Shown: positions 7,433-17,100, counted from the first letter of the stretch. The stretch is 33,144 nucleotides of DNA from Candidatus Nomurabacteria bacterium RIFCSPLOWO2_01_FULL_36_10b (GCA_001785725.1 MFUQ01000003.1:1-33144); one strand, 5' to 3'. A program made the numbers and translations. Notes: generated from the letters alone by a model not told the origin.

Positions 7433-7442
7433 TACAACTCTT

Positions 7443-7898
7443 ATGATTACAACAGAACAAATAAAACAACTCCGCGACGAAACAAGTATTTCTATTAGCA
7501 AGTGTCGTGAAGCACTTGAACAATCTGAAGGGGATATGGATAAAGCTCGCGCAATTCTTCGCGAACAAGGCGCATCATCAGCCGAAAAAAAAGCAGGCCG
7601 TGAACTAAAAGCAGGACTTATTGTGTCATATATTCATAGTAACCAACAAATGGGGGCGATCCTTGAGATGAACTGCGAAAGTGATTTTGTCGCAAAGACA
7701 GAGGATTTTATTACGCTCGCCAACAATATCGCGCTTCACATTACAGCAATGAGTTCTCCTGACAAAGAATCGCTCTTGGCGGAATCATTTGTAAAAAATC
7801 CTGAAATGACAGTATTGCAAATGATAGAAGCAGTAACACAAAAAACTGGCGAACGTATTGATGTCGGGACTTTCAGCCGCATTGCAGTTTTAGGATAA
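7443..7898 (+). CDS. tsf: Elongation factor Ts, short form
   Basis: The product has 151 aa and is the nucleotide exchange factor for EF-Tu. The N-terminal UBA-like domain is clear (ITTEQIKQLRDETSISISKCREALEQSEGDMDKARAILREQG). It is followed by EKKAGRELKAGLIVSYIHSNQQMGAILEMNCESDFVAKTEDF, which holds the conserved E.NCE(S/T)DFVA block. The protein stops after KTGERIDVGTFSRI, so the second half of the E. coli protein (283 aa) is missing, similar to the compact Thermus type. The ATG at 7443 is chosen because it starts the conserved domain; a TTG at 7413 would add ten residues read through the -10. The gene follows rpsB as usual, but pyrH and frr do not follow. Confidence 0.95.
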   Translation: MITTEQIKQLRDETSISISKCREALEQSEGDMDKARAILREQGASSAEKKAGRELKAGLIVSYIHSNQQMGAILEMNCESDFVAKTEDFITLANNIALHITAMSSPDKESLLAESFVKNPEMTVLQMIEAVTQKTGERIDVGTFSRIAVLG

Positions 7899-7934
7899 GC
7901 GATATACACTATTTTATATGAGATGTTTTTATTC

Positions 7935-7953
7935 TTCTGCGCGAAGCGCAGAA
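7935..7953. repeat. 3-nt-loop palindrome downstream of tsf
   Basis: TTCTGCGC-gaa-GCGCAGAA is a perfect 8-bp stem, 36 nt after the tsf stop and just upstream of the next gene's -10. No T-run follows. Confidence 0.6.
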
Positions 7954-7957
7954 ATAC

Positions 7958-7963
7958 TAATAT
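7958..7963 (+). promoter_or_regulatory. -10 element of the small membrane protein gene
   Basis: TAATAT ends exactly 10 nt before the ATG at 7974. No -35 is recognisable; the palindrome at 7935-7953 occupies that region. Confidence 0.35.
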
Positions 7964-7973
7964 TTATTATCTT

Positions 7974-8312
7974 ATGTTAATTTTATTTATAATTTTTATA
8001 GGAAGTCTAGCAATAGTTGGAGTAATGATTGGGTGGAAGCTCGTAACTCTTCCAAAACACCCGTCTGAACAAGCCACGAACTTTCATTCTGCCCCATTTC
8101 TGTTTCGTCATCACGATGAACCAATAATTGACCTTATAACTCTGCAAAAAAATATATGGCGTTATGTATTTTATTATCTCCGTGAGATTTTAATTCTAAT
8201 TATTGTTTATCCACTTCTAGGCGTTGAACAACTCTCTCGTTTTTTATCAAAACACATTCACTACTTCATAGAGCAAACGTTGGGGTATCATCATACGCAT
8301 ATTAAGCATTAA
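7974..8312 (+). CDS. Small two-helix membrane protein of unknown function
   Basis: The product has 112 aa from the ATG at 7974. It begins directly with a membrane helix (MLILFIIFIGSLAIVGVMIGW). A short loop follows (KLVTLPKHPSEQATNFHS), then a segment with HHDEPIIDLITLQKNIWRY. A second hydrophobic helix (FYYLREILILIIVYPLLGV) precedes a histidine-rich amphipathic C-terminus (HIHYFIEQTLGYHHTHIKH). I do not recognise the family. The gene lies 75 nt after tsf and ends before a terminator-like hairpin. A longer frame from 7923 would read through the palindrome at 7935 and is not favoured. Confidence 0.6.
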   Translation: MLILFIIFIGSLAIVGVMIGWKLVTLPKHPSEQATNFHSAPFLFRHHDEPIIDLITLQKNIWRYVFYYLREILILIIVYPLLGVEQLSRFLSKHIHYFIEQTLGYHHTHIKH

Positions 8313-8323
8313 TGGTAAACAAC

Positions 8324-8356
8324 GAAACCCCACCCCGTTTGACGGGGCGAGGTTTC
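8324..8356. terminator. Terminator-like hairpin after the small membrane protein
   Basis: Two 15-nt arms, GAAACCCCACCCCGT and ACGGGGCGAGGTTTC, surround a 3-nt loop. A T-run (AAATTTTTAG) follows on the plus strand. Two positions are C-A mismatches on the plus strand but G-U wobbles on the minus strand. It shares its core with the hairpin at 10413-10445. Confidence 0.65.
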
Positions 8357-8374
8357 AAATTTTTAGGGAAATGA

Positions 8375-8402
8375 TTGAAGATTTTTAAAAATAGTGTAAT
8401 AT
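8375..8402 (+). promoter_or_regulatory. Promoter of tRNA-Thr
   Basis: TTGAAG (8375-8380), 16 nt, TAATAT (8397-8402). The expected start near 8409 is six bases before the mature tRNA. Confidence 0.5.
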
Positions 8403-8414
8403 AAACGTGCATAT

Positions 8415-8487
8415 GCCACCTTAGCTCAGTTGGTAGAGCAACGGTTTTGTAAACCGTAGGTCCTCGGTTCAAGCCCGAGAGGTGGCT
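8415..8487 (+). tRNA. tRNA-Thr (anticodon TGT)
   Basis: A complete 73-nt cloverleaf. The acceptor arms are GCCACCT (8415-8421) and AGGTGGC (8480-8486) with discriminator T. The D arm carries AGCTCAGTTGGTAGAGC. The anticodon stem ACGGT/ACCGT encloses the loop TTTGTAA (anticodon TGT). The T arm is CTCGG-TTCAAGC-CCGAG. The 3' CCA is not encoded. The tag gene starts 21 nt downstream, so the two may be co-transcribed. Confidence 0.97.
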
Positions 8488-8508
8488 CAGCAATTAAAAC
8501 CCGATGTT

Positions 8509-9084
8509 ATGAATAAAAAAATGTACAACAAAAATCGCTGTCTGTGGGTTGACGATGACGAAAGAATGAAGATTTACCACGACACAGTTTGGGGAATCCC
8601 AAAGAAAAAAGATATGGACATTTTTGAGGCGATTGTTCTAGACACTCAACAAGCTGGTCTGTCTTGGAAATGCATTTTACATAAACGCAATAATTTTGCT
8701 AGGGCTTTTTGCAATTTCGATCCGAAAAAGATAGCTAAAATGACTAAGAAAGATGTTGCGAGACTGATGAAAGATAGTGGAATTATTCGTAATCGTCTAA
8801 AGATAGAAGCGACGATTGAAAACGCAAAAAGATTTCTTGAAATTCAAAAAGGATTTAAAACTTTTTCAAAATACATCTGGTCTTTCACTGGCGGAAAAAG
8901 TATTGTCGGCCATCCGAAAAACTTGAAAAATTATCGCTCTCACTCCACTGAATCTATATTAATGAGCAATGACCTTAAAAAACGCGGTTTTAAATTTGCC
9001 GGTCCAACTATTTGTTACGCTTTTATGCAAGGAATTGGAATGGTCAAAGACCACACGGTGAATTGTTGGAAGTATAAGAAATAA
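8509..9084 (+). CDS. tag: DNA-3-methyladenine glycosylase I
   Basis: The product (191 aa) removes 3-methyladenine from alkylated DNA, starting base-excision repair. The match to E. coli Tag is strong: NRCLWV, MKIYHDTVWG, QQAGLSWKCIL, FDPKKIAKMTKKDVARLMKDSGIIRNRLKIEA, GFKFAGPTICYAFMQGIGMVKDH. The four zinc ligands are kept (Cys11, His24, His182, Cys186). The residue matching Glu38 of E. coli, which recognises the flipped base, is Asp45 here (VLDTQQAGLSW). The start is ATG 8509 or ATG 8521. A frame extending into the tRNA is not meaningful. The gene is convergent with the MFS gene, 38 nt away. Confidence 0.94.
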   Translation: MNKKMYNKNRCLWVDDDERMKIYHDTVWGIPKKKDMDIFEAIVLDTQQAGLSWKCILHKRNNFARAFCNFDPKKIAKMTKKDVARLMKDSGIIRNRLKIEATIENAKRFLEIQKGFKTFSKYIWSFTGGKSIVGHPKNLKNYRSHSTESILMSNDLKKRGFKFAGPTICYAFMQGIGMVKDHTVNCWKYKK

Positions 9085-9122
9085 AAGTAAAATTTCTATA
9101 ATCAGAATTAAGTGCAAGTAAA

Positions 9123-10376
9123 TTAAGAATAATATTCTTCCTTTACTTTTCTCATAACAAAATATGAAATAAGAACAAGAACTCCCAGTGAACCGATCGC
9201 AAATCTATACTTTGTTTCTTCGCCAGCAAAAGCAAAAATAATAGTGGAAAAAGACCAAATCAATGGGCCAAGAATTGAAGCAAATCTTTCAAACAAAACA
9301 TACATACCAAAATATTTTGCTGGTTCATCTTTTGGAATAATTTTTGAATAGATTATCCTTGACAAGCTAAATAGTATTCCAAAAGCAAGCCCATTTAAAC
9401 CGATTATAATCGTCATTTGTGTTGGTGTAATCGCGAGAGCTAGAACAAAAAGTAATAGAGACCAAATAACAATTATTATACTGATGGCCCTTTTCAAATT
9501 GCCAATTTTTTTATGGAACCATGGCGTTAACAGCGCGCCAATTACTGCAGTAAGCAACCCAATAGAAAATGCGACGGTTCTTAATCCAGAATCCAAAAGC
9601 CCAACTTTATCAAGATATAGCGAAGCAAATAATTGAAGTGTTAGTATCGCATCGGCAAATAAATAATATGCTATTAAATACCAGAGAACATTTTTTTCTT
9701 TCTTGAGAATAGTAAATTGCGCAAATAACTCTTTGAAAGATCTTGGTAAAAAACTTACTTGCCTATCAATATGGTAATCTTCTTCCTTAAATTTCTTATT
9801 GAAAATAAAGAAAAATATCAAAAACAAAATCGCGCCAAAACAAAAAGCTAACGGGATTTTACTTAATCCAAGAATGTTTAGGTCTGAACCAACTATGAAA
9901 AAAGCTATAGCTAACCCAACTATATTACCAAGTTGCCCTATCGCAAGGCCGAGACTAGCAACAAAATCACGTGAATGTCTTTGCGAAAGACTCTGCAAAA
10001 AAGGAAGGTAGAAGGCCATTGCAATTTGATAAAAATATTGAAAGAGAAAATAGAAAATTATGACAAAAATAAATAGATTAGAATTCAATATAATTTTTGA
10101 CGCAAAAATTCCTAGCAGTATCAAAGCACAAATGGCTAATATCGTTGTAGTGTATAAAGCTGGTTTATATCTTTTTACTTTATCTATAACTGATCCTAGA
10201 AATGGCAGTGTCGCAAGTAATAGAAATGTTGTTATAGCGACAGGAACACTTACCCAAACATCACTTTTACCCAATTGACTAACAACAAACAATGAAAAAT
10301 AGAAAGAAACAATTATAGATGCTAATGAATTAGCAAAATCATATAAACTCCATATCCAAGGATTTGATTTTTCCAT
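9123..10376 (-). CDS. MFS transporter, UMF1/Atg22-like
   Basis: The product has 417 aa with about 12 hydrophobic segments. The N-terminus SNPWIWSLYDFANSLASIIVSFYFSLFV matches the W(A/S)LYDFANS signature of the UMF1 (Atg22-like) branch of the major facilitator superfamily. A basic loop follows TM2 (GSVIDKVKRYKPALYTTTI), the usual MFS motif position. A cytoplasmic loop (FNKKFKEEDYHIDRQVSFLPRSFKEL) divides the two halves. In yeast, Atg22 exports amino acids from the vacuole; the bacterial substrate is unknown. The gene is convergent with tag and preceded by its own -10. Confidence 0.85.
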   Translation of the reverse strand: MEKSNPWIWSLYDFANSLASIIVSFYFSLFVVSQLGKSDVWVSVPVAITTFLLLATLPFLGSVIDKVKRYKPALYTTTILAICALILLGIFASKIILNSNLFIFVIIFYFLFQYFYQIAMAFYLPFLQSLSQRHSRDFVASLGLAIGQLGNIVGLAIAFFIVGSDLNILGLSKIPLAFCFGAILFLIFFFIFNKKFKEEDYHIDRQVSFLPRSFKELFAQFTILKKEKNVLWYLIAYYLFADAILTLQLFASLYLDKVGLLDSGLRTVAFSIGLLTAVIGALLTPWFHKKIGNLKRAISIIIVIWSLLLFVLALAITPTQMTIIIGLNGLAFGILFSLSRIIYSKIIPKDEPAKYFGMYVLFERFASILGPLIWSFSTIIFAFAGEETKYRFAIGSLGVLVLISYFVMRKVKEEYYS

Positions 10377-10384
10377 AAAGAGTT

Positions 10385-10393
10385 ATTTTAGCA
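10385..10393 (-). promoter_or_regulatory. Extended -10 of the MFS gene
   Basis: TGC-TAAAAT on the minus strand ends 8 nt before the ATG at 10376. No clear -35 is seen. It lies between the DUF378 gene's terminator and the MFS start. Confidence 0.45.
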
Positions 10394-10412
10394 CAGCATT
10401 TTAAAAAACACT

Positions 10413-10445
10413 AAAACCCCACCCCGTCAGACGGAGTAGGGCTTT
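10413..10445 (-). terminator. Terminator of the DUF378-like gene
   Basis: Two 15-nt arms, AAAACCCCACCCCGT and ACGGAGTAGGGCTTT, surround a CAG loop. On the minus strand all positions pair when G-U wobbles are allowed, and the minus strand continues into AGTGTTTTTTAAAA. It shares the CCCCACCCCGT core with the hairpin at 8324-8356. Confidence 0.7.
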
Positions 10446-10472
10446 AAATGTTTTTAAATAAAGTGCTATTTG

Positions 10473-10796
10473 TTACATTGAACTTCCCCCCATAGAAGCG
10501 CTTGAACTTGCGCTACTAGATGGGGAACTTGCTTGCGTATTTGGATGGCATTCTTTGCATCCAGATTGACCGCAATGGCAACCACCTGCACTACCAGATT
10601 TCATATCAACAAGCATCCATAACGCACTAACGCCAACAAGGATATATATTATGCGAGTAACAACGCCCATATCACCAAATATCGTGGCAATAATATCAAA
10701 ATTAAAAATGCCTACCAATCCCCAGTTGAGAGCGCCGATAATAATAAGTATCCATGCTATCAACATAGGAATGTTTTTCTTTCCTGTTTTCATCAT
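10473..10796 (-). CDS. DUF378-like membrane protein with Cys/Ser-rich tail
   Basis: The product has about 107 aa from the ATG at 10796. Two membrane helices carry the DUF378 (YuzA-like) pattern: IAWILIIIGALNWGLVGIFNFDIIATIFG, then a second helix RIIYILVGVSALWMLVD. The function of this family is unknown. The C-terminus is unusual: GGCHCGQSGCKECHP has four cysteines and two histidines that could bind a metal, followed by a low-complexity Ser/Ala/Gly/Met tail. The start could also be the next ATG at 10793. The gene has its own terminator. Confidence 0.75.
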   Translation of the reverse strand: MMKTGKKNIPMLIAWILIIIGALNWGLVGIFNFDIIATIFGDMGVVTRIIYILVGVSALWMLVDMKSGSAGGCHCGQSGCKECHPNTQASSPSSSASSSASMGGSSM

Positions 10797-10937
10797 ATTT
10801 AATAACGTGTATGTACACAAAACTACATATTCACTAGAACTTTCTCTCATTTTAAGAGAAATAGCAGAGAATATATAATGCGACATACGCCATAGACTAG
10901 ATTATTAATGTTCTAACTTATGTAGTATACCACAAAA

Positions 10938-12230
10938 TCAGTAGTCAAGTAACTTCTTTACTTTCTCATTATTACGTATTTTATCATGCACTTTTGCCTC
11001 AATTTGACGTATACGCTCGCGAGTAACACCAAATTTGCTTCCAACTTGTTCAAGTGTATGATTAACACCATTATACATACCAAGACCATAACGCATTTCA
11101 ATAATGCAACGCTCTTTTTCGGGTAAATCAGAAAGAATTTCTTCAATCTGGTCATGAAGAATGCGTTTAGAAACATCAACAGTCGGTGGCGCTACTTGGT
11201 CGTCAGCAATAAAATCACTACGAGCCGACTTTTCGTCGCTATCATCTGATAATGGCTCTTCCAGCGACAATGTGGATTGATTAATTTTTTCAATCATGTA
11301 AATTTTCTCAACTTCAATTTCCATCTCTGCGGCTATTTCTTCAGGCAGTGGTTTGCGACCAAGATCTTGAGAAAGGCGACGATAAACCTGTTTGTACTTT
11401 GAAATTGTTTCAACCATGTGCACAGGAATACGAATCGTACGCGATTGATCAGCTAGTGCGCGAGTGATTGATTGGCGAATCCACCACATTGCATATGTTG
11501 AAAATTTATATCCTTTTGTCCAGTCAAACTTATTAACTGCCTTGAACAAGCCAAGATTCCCTTCTTGTATAAGGTCAAGGAGCGTTAAGTCGGGAGTACG
11601 GCCAACATATTTCTTTGCGACAGACACAACAAGACGCAAGTTCGCATTTGCTAGAAGATTTTCTGCTTCTTTGTCGCCCGCTTCAATGCGTTGAGCAAGC
11701 TCTCTTTCTTCTGCCGCTTTTATAAGTGGGTATCTACCAATTTCTTTTAGATACATCTGAATTGAGTCATATGGACTTGATGATAACTCTATTTCTTTTA
11801 AATTAATGAGTTCCTCATTACTTCCTAAATCAGATATTTTTGAAAGGTCTAAAAGATCAGCTCCTTCTGATATTTCAACTCCGGCATCCTCTAATGCTCT
11901 ATATACCTCATCCAAAAACATTATGTCATTCTCAATATCAGGAAATGCTTTTAGCATTTCGTCGTATGTGATGAAATGACGTTTTTTGCCTTTTTCAATA
12001 AGTTGATTGAGAACTACATCACGACTAATCGGTTTTTCTGTCTTCTTTATTTTACTTGAAGAACGTGGCAAAACTTTTATATGGGATTGTCGCTTTGAAG
12101 ATGACGCTTGTTTTTTGGTCATTTTCCAACCCTTTTTATTTCGAGCAGATAGCTTGCTCGTAGCACGTTTCAACACATATGTTGATTTTTTTGACTTTTT
12201 TGGTTTTTGCTTGTACGCTTTTTTTCGCAT
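10938..12230 (-). CDS. rpoD: Primary sigma-70 factor
   Basis: The product has 430 aa. It has a very basic N-terminus (Lys-rich, residues 1-60), a sigma 1.1-like segment (LIEKGKKRHFITYDEMLKAF...EDAGVEI) and region 1.2 (SSPYDSIQMYLKEIGRYPLI). Regions 2.1-2.4 follow (ANLRLVVSVAKKYVGR, LDLIQEGNLGLFKAVNKFDW, YKFSTYAMWWIRQSITRALAD), then region 3 and region 4.2 (TLEQVGSKFGVTRERIRQIEAK), which reads the -35. These define the housekeeping sigma. The gene follows dnaG by 66 nt, the classic dnaG-rpoD pairing, and here the pair also follows rpoBC. The start is ATG 12230, 10 nt after an extended -10, so rpoD can also be transcribed alone. Confidence 0.96.
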   Translation of the reverse strand: MRKKAYKQKPKKSKKSTYVLKRATSKLSARNKKGWKMTKKQASSSKRQSHIKVLPRSSSKIKKTEKPISRDVVLNQLIEKGKKRHFITYDEMLKAFPDIENDIMFLDEVYRALEDAGVEISEGADLLDLSKISDLGSNEELINLKEIELSSSPYDSIQMYLKEIGRYPLIKAAEERELAQRIEAGDKEAENLLANANLRLVVSVAKKYVGRTPDLTLLDLIQEGNLGLFKAVNKFDWTKGYKFSTYAMWWIRQSITRALADQSRTIRIPVHMVETISKYKQVYRRLSQDLGRKPLPEEIAAEMEIEVEKIYMIEKINQSTLSLEEPLSDDSDEKSARSDFIADDQVAPPTVDVSKRILHDQIEEILSDLPEKERCIIEMRYGLGMYNGVNHTLEQVGSKFGVTRERIRQIEAKVHDKIRNNEKVKKLLDY

Positions 12231-12240
12231 GTACTTTTGT

Positions 12241-12249
12241 AGTATAACA
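12241..12249 (-). promoter_or_regulatory. Extended -10 of rpoD
   Basis: TGT-TATACT on the minus strand ends exactly 10 nt before the rpoD ATG. No -35 of note is present. The predicted transcript is leaderless or nearly so. Confidence 0.5.
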
Positions 12250-12296
12250 GAAATTAATGTCAGTGTCTGCCTACAGCAGATGGCCTAATAATATAT

Positions 12297-14108
12297 TTAT
12301 AAATACTCTTGATTGATTTCCTTTTTTATATCATCAAGAGAACGCGTTAATGATTCAAGTTCTGCAACAAGTAATAAATATTCCGGAGAATTTTTGTCAC
12401 AACTCATTAAATTATGTCGTATATCTGCGCGTTTCTTTTCTATCATATCTTTTTCGTAAAGAAATAGTGCGCCATTAAGTAATTGCTTTTGATTCTTTTC
12501 ATCTTGTTTTTCAAGACGTATACCCATACGTGTGATTAAAACATCTGTTAATCCTCCAAGCTCATTAATGCATATTTGATATGGAGTTATGCCGACAGGA
12601 CGAGATTCTTTTTCAGAAGAAGAAATATATTTATCATATATCACATTAAATTTCTCATGATACGGTGATTGGTCTTTTTCTGGATATAATGACTTTATAT
12701 ATTCAATTATTCCTATTATCATATCGCGAGGCGATATATTATCTTGCGTTATTTTTATGTCGTCATCAGATTTTGATTCCACTTGCTTCGCAAGTGGTGA
12801 AGTAATTCTTGTTGTATGTTTCTGACTTGCCATCCAACGCTCATATTCAGTACGCACGCCTGATACTTCAACGCCCAAGATATCAGAACATTTTTGTAAG
12901 TAACGGTCACGATACACAGCATTCGGAACCATTTCTATAAATGGGAAAATATGTGAACGAATTGCTCCATATTTTTCCTGAATACGCTTATCTACATTTT
13001 CTATACGAATTAAATCAAGACGAACTTCTATATAATCACAAGCATTAGTAAGAGCATTATGCCATTCATCTGGATTGCTAGCGATAACATCTGCTGGATC
13101 TTTTCCAGAAGACATTAGGGCAACACGCATATCAAGTTCTTTTTCATACCCAACCATAACACTACGTTCTGTTGCTGTGATGCCAGCATCATCATGGTCA
13201 AGAGCAAGAATTACATTGTCAGTAAAACGCTTTATTAGCTTGCAATGTTCTGGTGTAAGAGCAGTGCCAGATAATGCGACTGCTTCAATTGTACCAACTT
13301 GATGAGCCATAAGTAAATCAATTTGCCCTTCAACAATAATAACGCGAGATTGCGACAACATGGCGCGTTTAGCGCGGTCATACCCGAATAAAATATTTGA
13401 TTTGTTATATAACTTGCCTTCCGGACTATTTATATACTTCCCTGTTTTTGCTGTATCTGTCTTTGACACTGATAACGGAAATATTCTTCCGGAAAAAGCA
13501 ACCGTACGTCCTTGTGTGTCATTTATAGGAAACATTATTCTTTCTCGGAAACGGTCATAATATTTTCCTTCTCCTTTAGCACATATTCCTGCCATTTCAA
13601 TGTCGCGGTCATTATATCCTTTTTCTTTTAGAACACGATATACTGTATCACCGCCAGCTGTAGCATATCCAACATGAAAATTTGTAAGTGTTTCTTTTGT
13701 TATGCCACGACTAAGCAAATACTCAACAACTTCTGGTGTTTGACGCAGATTTACTTCATATAATCGTCTTACAAAATCTAAAATATCATATAAAACGTTA
13801 GCTGGATATTCAGAATTAAATTCTTTAGTAAGAGAAATGCCCGCTTTACTTGCTAAGAGTTTTAACGCACCAAAAAAATCCAAACCTTCTATTTCTTCAA
13901 CAAATGAAAAAATATCTCCGCCTTTCCCGCATCCAAAACATTTATATATACCAATATCTGGAGTTACATAGAATGATGGTGTTTTTTCATTATGAAATGG
14001 ACACCGGGCACGATAATTTTTACCAGCTCTTTCAAGCTTAATATATGACCCAACGACCTCTTCTATAGGAAGAGATTCTTTGATGTTGTTTACTGTATCA
14101 GATGACAT
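12297..14108 (-). CDS. dnaG: DNA primase
   Basis: The product (603 aa) makes RNA primers at the replication fork. The N-terminal zinc finger is intact (CPFHNEKTPSFYVTPD then KCFGCGKGGDIFSFV). The core includes VGYATAGGD, MFPINDTQGRTVAFSGR, and a TOPRIM domain with RVIIVEGQIDLL and VILALDHDDAG. The C-terminal part (helicase-binding region) is weakly conserved. A palindrome at 12779-12797 encodes part of the linker between these halves. The ATG at 14108 is 5 nt after the rpoC stop, so dnaG is almost certainly co-transcribed with rpoBC. Confidence 0.96.
   Translation of the reverse strand: MSSDTVNNIKESLPIEEVVGSYIKLERAGKNYRARCPFHNEKTPSFYVTPDIGIYKCFGCGKGGDIFSFVEEIEGLDFFGALKLLASKAGISLTKEFNSEYPANVLYDILDFVRRLYEVNLRQTPEVVEYLLSRGITKETLTNFHVGYATAGGDTVYRVLKEKGYNDRDIEMAGICAKGEGKYYDRFRERIMFPINDTQGRTVAFSGRIFPLSVSKTDTAKTGKYINSPEGKLYNKSNILFGYDRAKRAMLSQSRVIIVEGQIDLLMAHQVGTIEAVALSGTALTPEHCKLIKRFTDNVILALDHDDAGITATERSVMVGYEKELDMRVALMSSGKDPADVIASNPDEWHNALTNACDYIEVRLDLIRIENVDKRIQEKYGAIRSHIFPFIEMVPNAVYRDRYLQKCSDILGVEVSGVRTEYERWMASQKHTTRITSPLAKQVESKSDDDIKITQDNISPRDMIIGIIEYIKSLYPEKDQSPYHEKFNVIYDKYISSSEKESRPVGITPYQICINELGGLTDVLITRMGIRLEKQDEKNQKQLLNGALFLYEKDMIEKKRADIRHNLMSCDKNSPEYLLLVAELESLTRSLDDIKKEINQEYL
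12779..12797. repeat. 3-nt-loop palindrome inside dnaG
   Basis: CCACTTGC-ttc-GCAAGTGG is a perfect 8-bp stem, read in frame as residues about 438-444 (LAKQVES) of the primase linker. It is of the same kind as the intergenic palindromes at 7364, 7935 and 21777. Confidence 0.55.
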
Positions 14109-14113
14109 CAATA

Positions 14114-17100
14114 TTATTCTATCACATCACTAGATTCTGCTGTTGTTGTGCGAATACCAGTCATATCAACAAAGTTCGCGTCAAACCCAGTGCCAGCAGG
14201 TATTAATCCACCTATGATTACATTTTCCTTTAGGCCTCGCAAAGTATCTACCCTTCCTTGAATAGCGGCAGTAATAAGAACACGATTTGTATGCTGGAAT
14301 GATGCTGATGATAACCAACTCGTAGTTGAAAGTGCTACATCAGAAATTCCCATAAGCATTATTTCCGCTTTGGCTGAGAGTTTGCCTTCTTTTTCAAGAC
14401 GAGTATTATTTTCAGCAAGAACTGAATTTTCCACTATTTCTCCTGTGCTAAACAGAGAGTCGCCTGGCTCTGTTACTTTTCTACGAGAAAACATCTGACG
14501 GATAATAAGATCCAAGTGTTTCCTATCAACAGGAGTGCCATGCAATTCATAAACTTTAGCAACTTCATTTACAATGTACGACTCTGTAATTTTCTTCCCA
14601 GCTACACGGAATAATTCTAATGTGTCAATTGAACCATCAGTCAATGTTTGGCCAGCAGTAACTTCTTGGCCTTTCTTTATAATTGGAACACGCCTAGCAT
14701 CAACAACATAGTCAACAGATTTTGAACTAGATGCTGATTTACCAGAAGCGTCCGCTGTTAAAGTAATTACAAACTTACCATCAACTTTCTTCAAGTCAGT
14801 AATCATACCATTATCATGAGCTATAACAGCAGGAACTTTCGGTATACGACGTTCAAATATTTCTTCAACACGAGGCAAACCTTGTGTAATATCGCGTCCA
14901 GTAACACCACCGCTATGGAATGTACGAAGAGTAAGCTGTGTCCCCGGTTCGCCAATAGCTTGTGAAGCAACTGTTCCCACGGCCTCTCCAAGACGAACTA
15001 AACCATTACGTCCAAGATCCATACCATAACAGTGACGACACAATCCATGGAACATAGAACACGTAAGTGGAGAACGCACGGAACATGATTTTATGCCAGA
15101 TGTTTCAATTTCACTCGCAAGTTCCTTTGTTATAAGAGTATTACGTTTTGCAATTACATTTTTAGAATTATCAACTATATCTTCCGATACAACACGACCA
15201 TATATAAGGTCAGACAATGACCGTTCAATACCATCAACGTTTTGAGAAGAGATAAGAATGCCATCCTTTGTCCCACAATCCTCACTCATAATAACCACAT
15301 CTTGCGCAACATCATGTAAACGTCGTGTTAGGTAACCAGCTTTCGCTGTATTAAGCGCTGTGTCAGTAAGACCTTTACGCGCGGTTGTTGTGTTAATGAA
15401 ATATTCAAGAGGAGTTAATCCTTCCTTGTATGATGAGATAATTGGAAAATCTAGCTCCTGACCTTTAGCGTTAACAATAACGCCTTTCATACCAGAACTT
15501 TGGTTTAGCTGGCTTAGTGTACCTCTTGCACCAGACACAAGCATGTCATTAATTGATTGTATATTTGGGACTTCTTTTTCTAATATACTCTGAATTTTGC
15601 GTGTTATATCAGACCATACTTCAATAGTCATGCGATATCGTTCTTGGTCAGATATAAGACCTTCAGAAAACTGGTCATTTATTATATCAACACGTTTCTT
15701 TGCGTCTATAACAAGAGCTTTTTTCTCTTTTGGAACAGTTGGTTCATCAATACCAAAAGTGGTACCTGATAATGTAGCATATTGATTACCAAATGCTTTT
15801 ATGCGATCCAACATTGGAGGAGTAGCATCAATACCATATTGATTAATAACTTTCTGTATCGTTTTATTAAGAATTTTTTTTGTGACAGAACCATCAACAA
15901 ATGGGAAATCATCGGGAAAAATACTATTAAATAGTAGACGGCCAACCGTTGTTGGGAATAACTCTCCTTTAAACGCGAAATATTTAGGAGTATTGCTTCC
16001 ACGAACCATAATCTTAGCGCGAAAATTAATCATACCAAAATCATATGAAGTAATTGCCTCATTCACACTACCAAATATACGTCCTTCGCCTAGAGATCCT
16101 TCAACAACAGACGTCATCCAATAACAACCTAGAACAATATCTTGAGATGGTGTCGTAACTGGTTCACCTGTTTGAGGACGTAATAGATTTTTATTTGCCG
16201 CGATAAGTTCACGCGCTTCACGTTGTGCTTGGTCAGAAAGAGGGACATGGACGGCCATTTGGTCACCGTCAAAGTCGGCATTGAATGCTGAACATACTAG
16301 CGGGTGAATCTGAATAGCCTTGCCTTCTATTAGAACAGGGTTAAATGCTTGAATTGATAATCTGTGGAGTGTCGGAGCGCGGTTTAAAAGAACATATTTG
16401 CCTTTTATAACTTCTTCTAAAATTTCCCACACAATAGGGTCTGTATCTTCAACTAATTTACCTGCGCCACGAATATTAAATGCAAGTTCGCGTTTAATAA
16501 TTTCTGACATTACAAATGGTTTAAAAAGTTCCAGAGCCATATATTTTGGTAAACCACATTCGTTAAGTTTAAGATTTGGCCCAACAACAATTACGGAACG
16601 TCCAGAGTAATCAACACGTTTACCTAAAAGATTTGACCTGAAAAGTCCCTGCTTCCCTTTCAAATTATCAGCAAGAGATTTTAGCTGTCTTCGTTGCGCT
16701 TGGCTCATTGCGGCACTTCCTGATGTTTTTCTAATTGTATTGTCAATCAATGAGTCAACCGCTTCTTGTAATATACGTTTTTCATTACGAAGAATTACAT
16801 CAGGAGCTCCTATTTCTTTAAGCTTTTTTAAACGATTATTACGATTGATAACACGACGATACAAATCATTTACATCAGATGTCGCATGACGTCCGCCTTC
16901 AAGAGCAACCATTGGTCGCAACGCTGGAGGAATAATAGGAATTACAGTTAAGAACATCCATTCCGGACGCACGCCAGATCTTAACATTGAACGAACGAGG
17001 ATTAGGCGTTTTTCAATTTTATCACGAGTTGCTTTTTCTGTTTTCTCAAGCTCATGTTCAAGTTCTGCCTGGACTTGCTCCAAATTCATTGATTTAAATA

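Noticed and set aside
8302..8493. Minus-strand frame of 63 codons opposite the tRNA.
   Set aside because: It is the complement of a terminator hairpin and a perfect tRNA-Thr; no independent coding signal.
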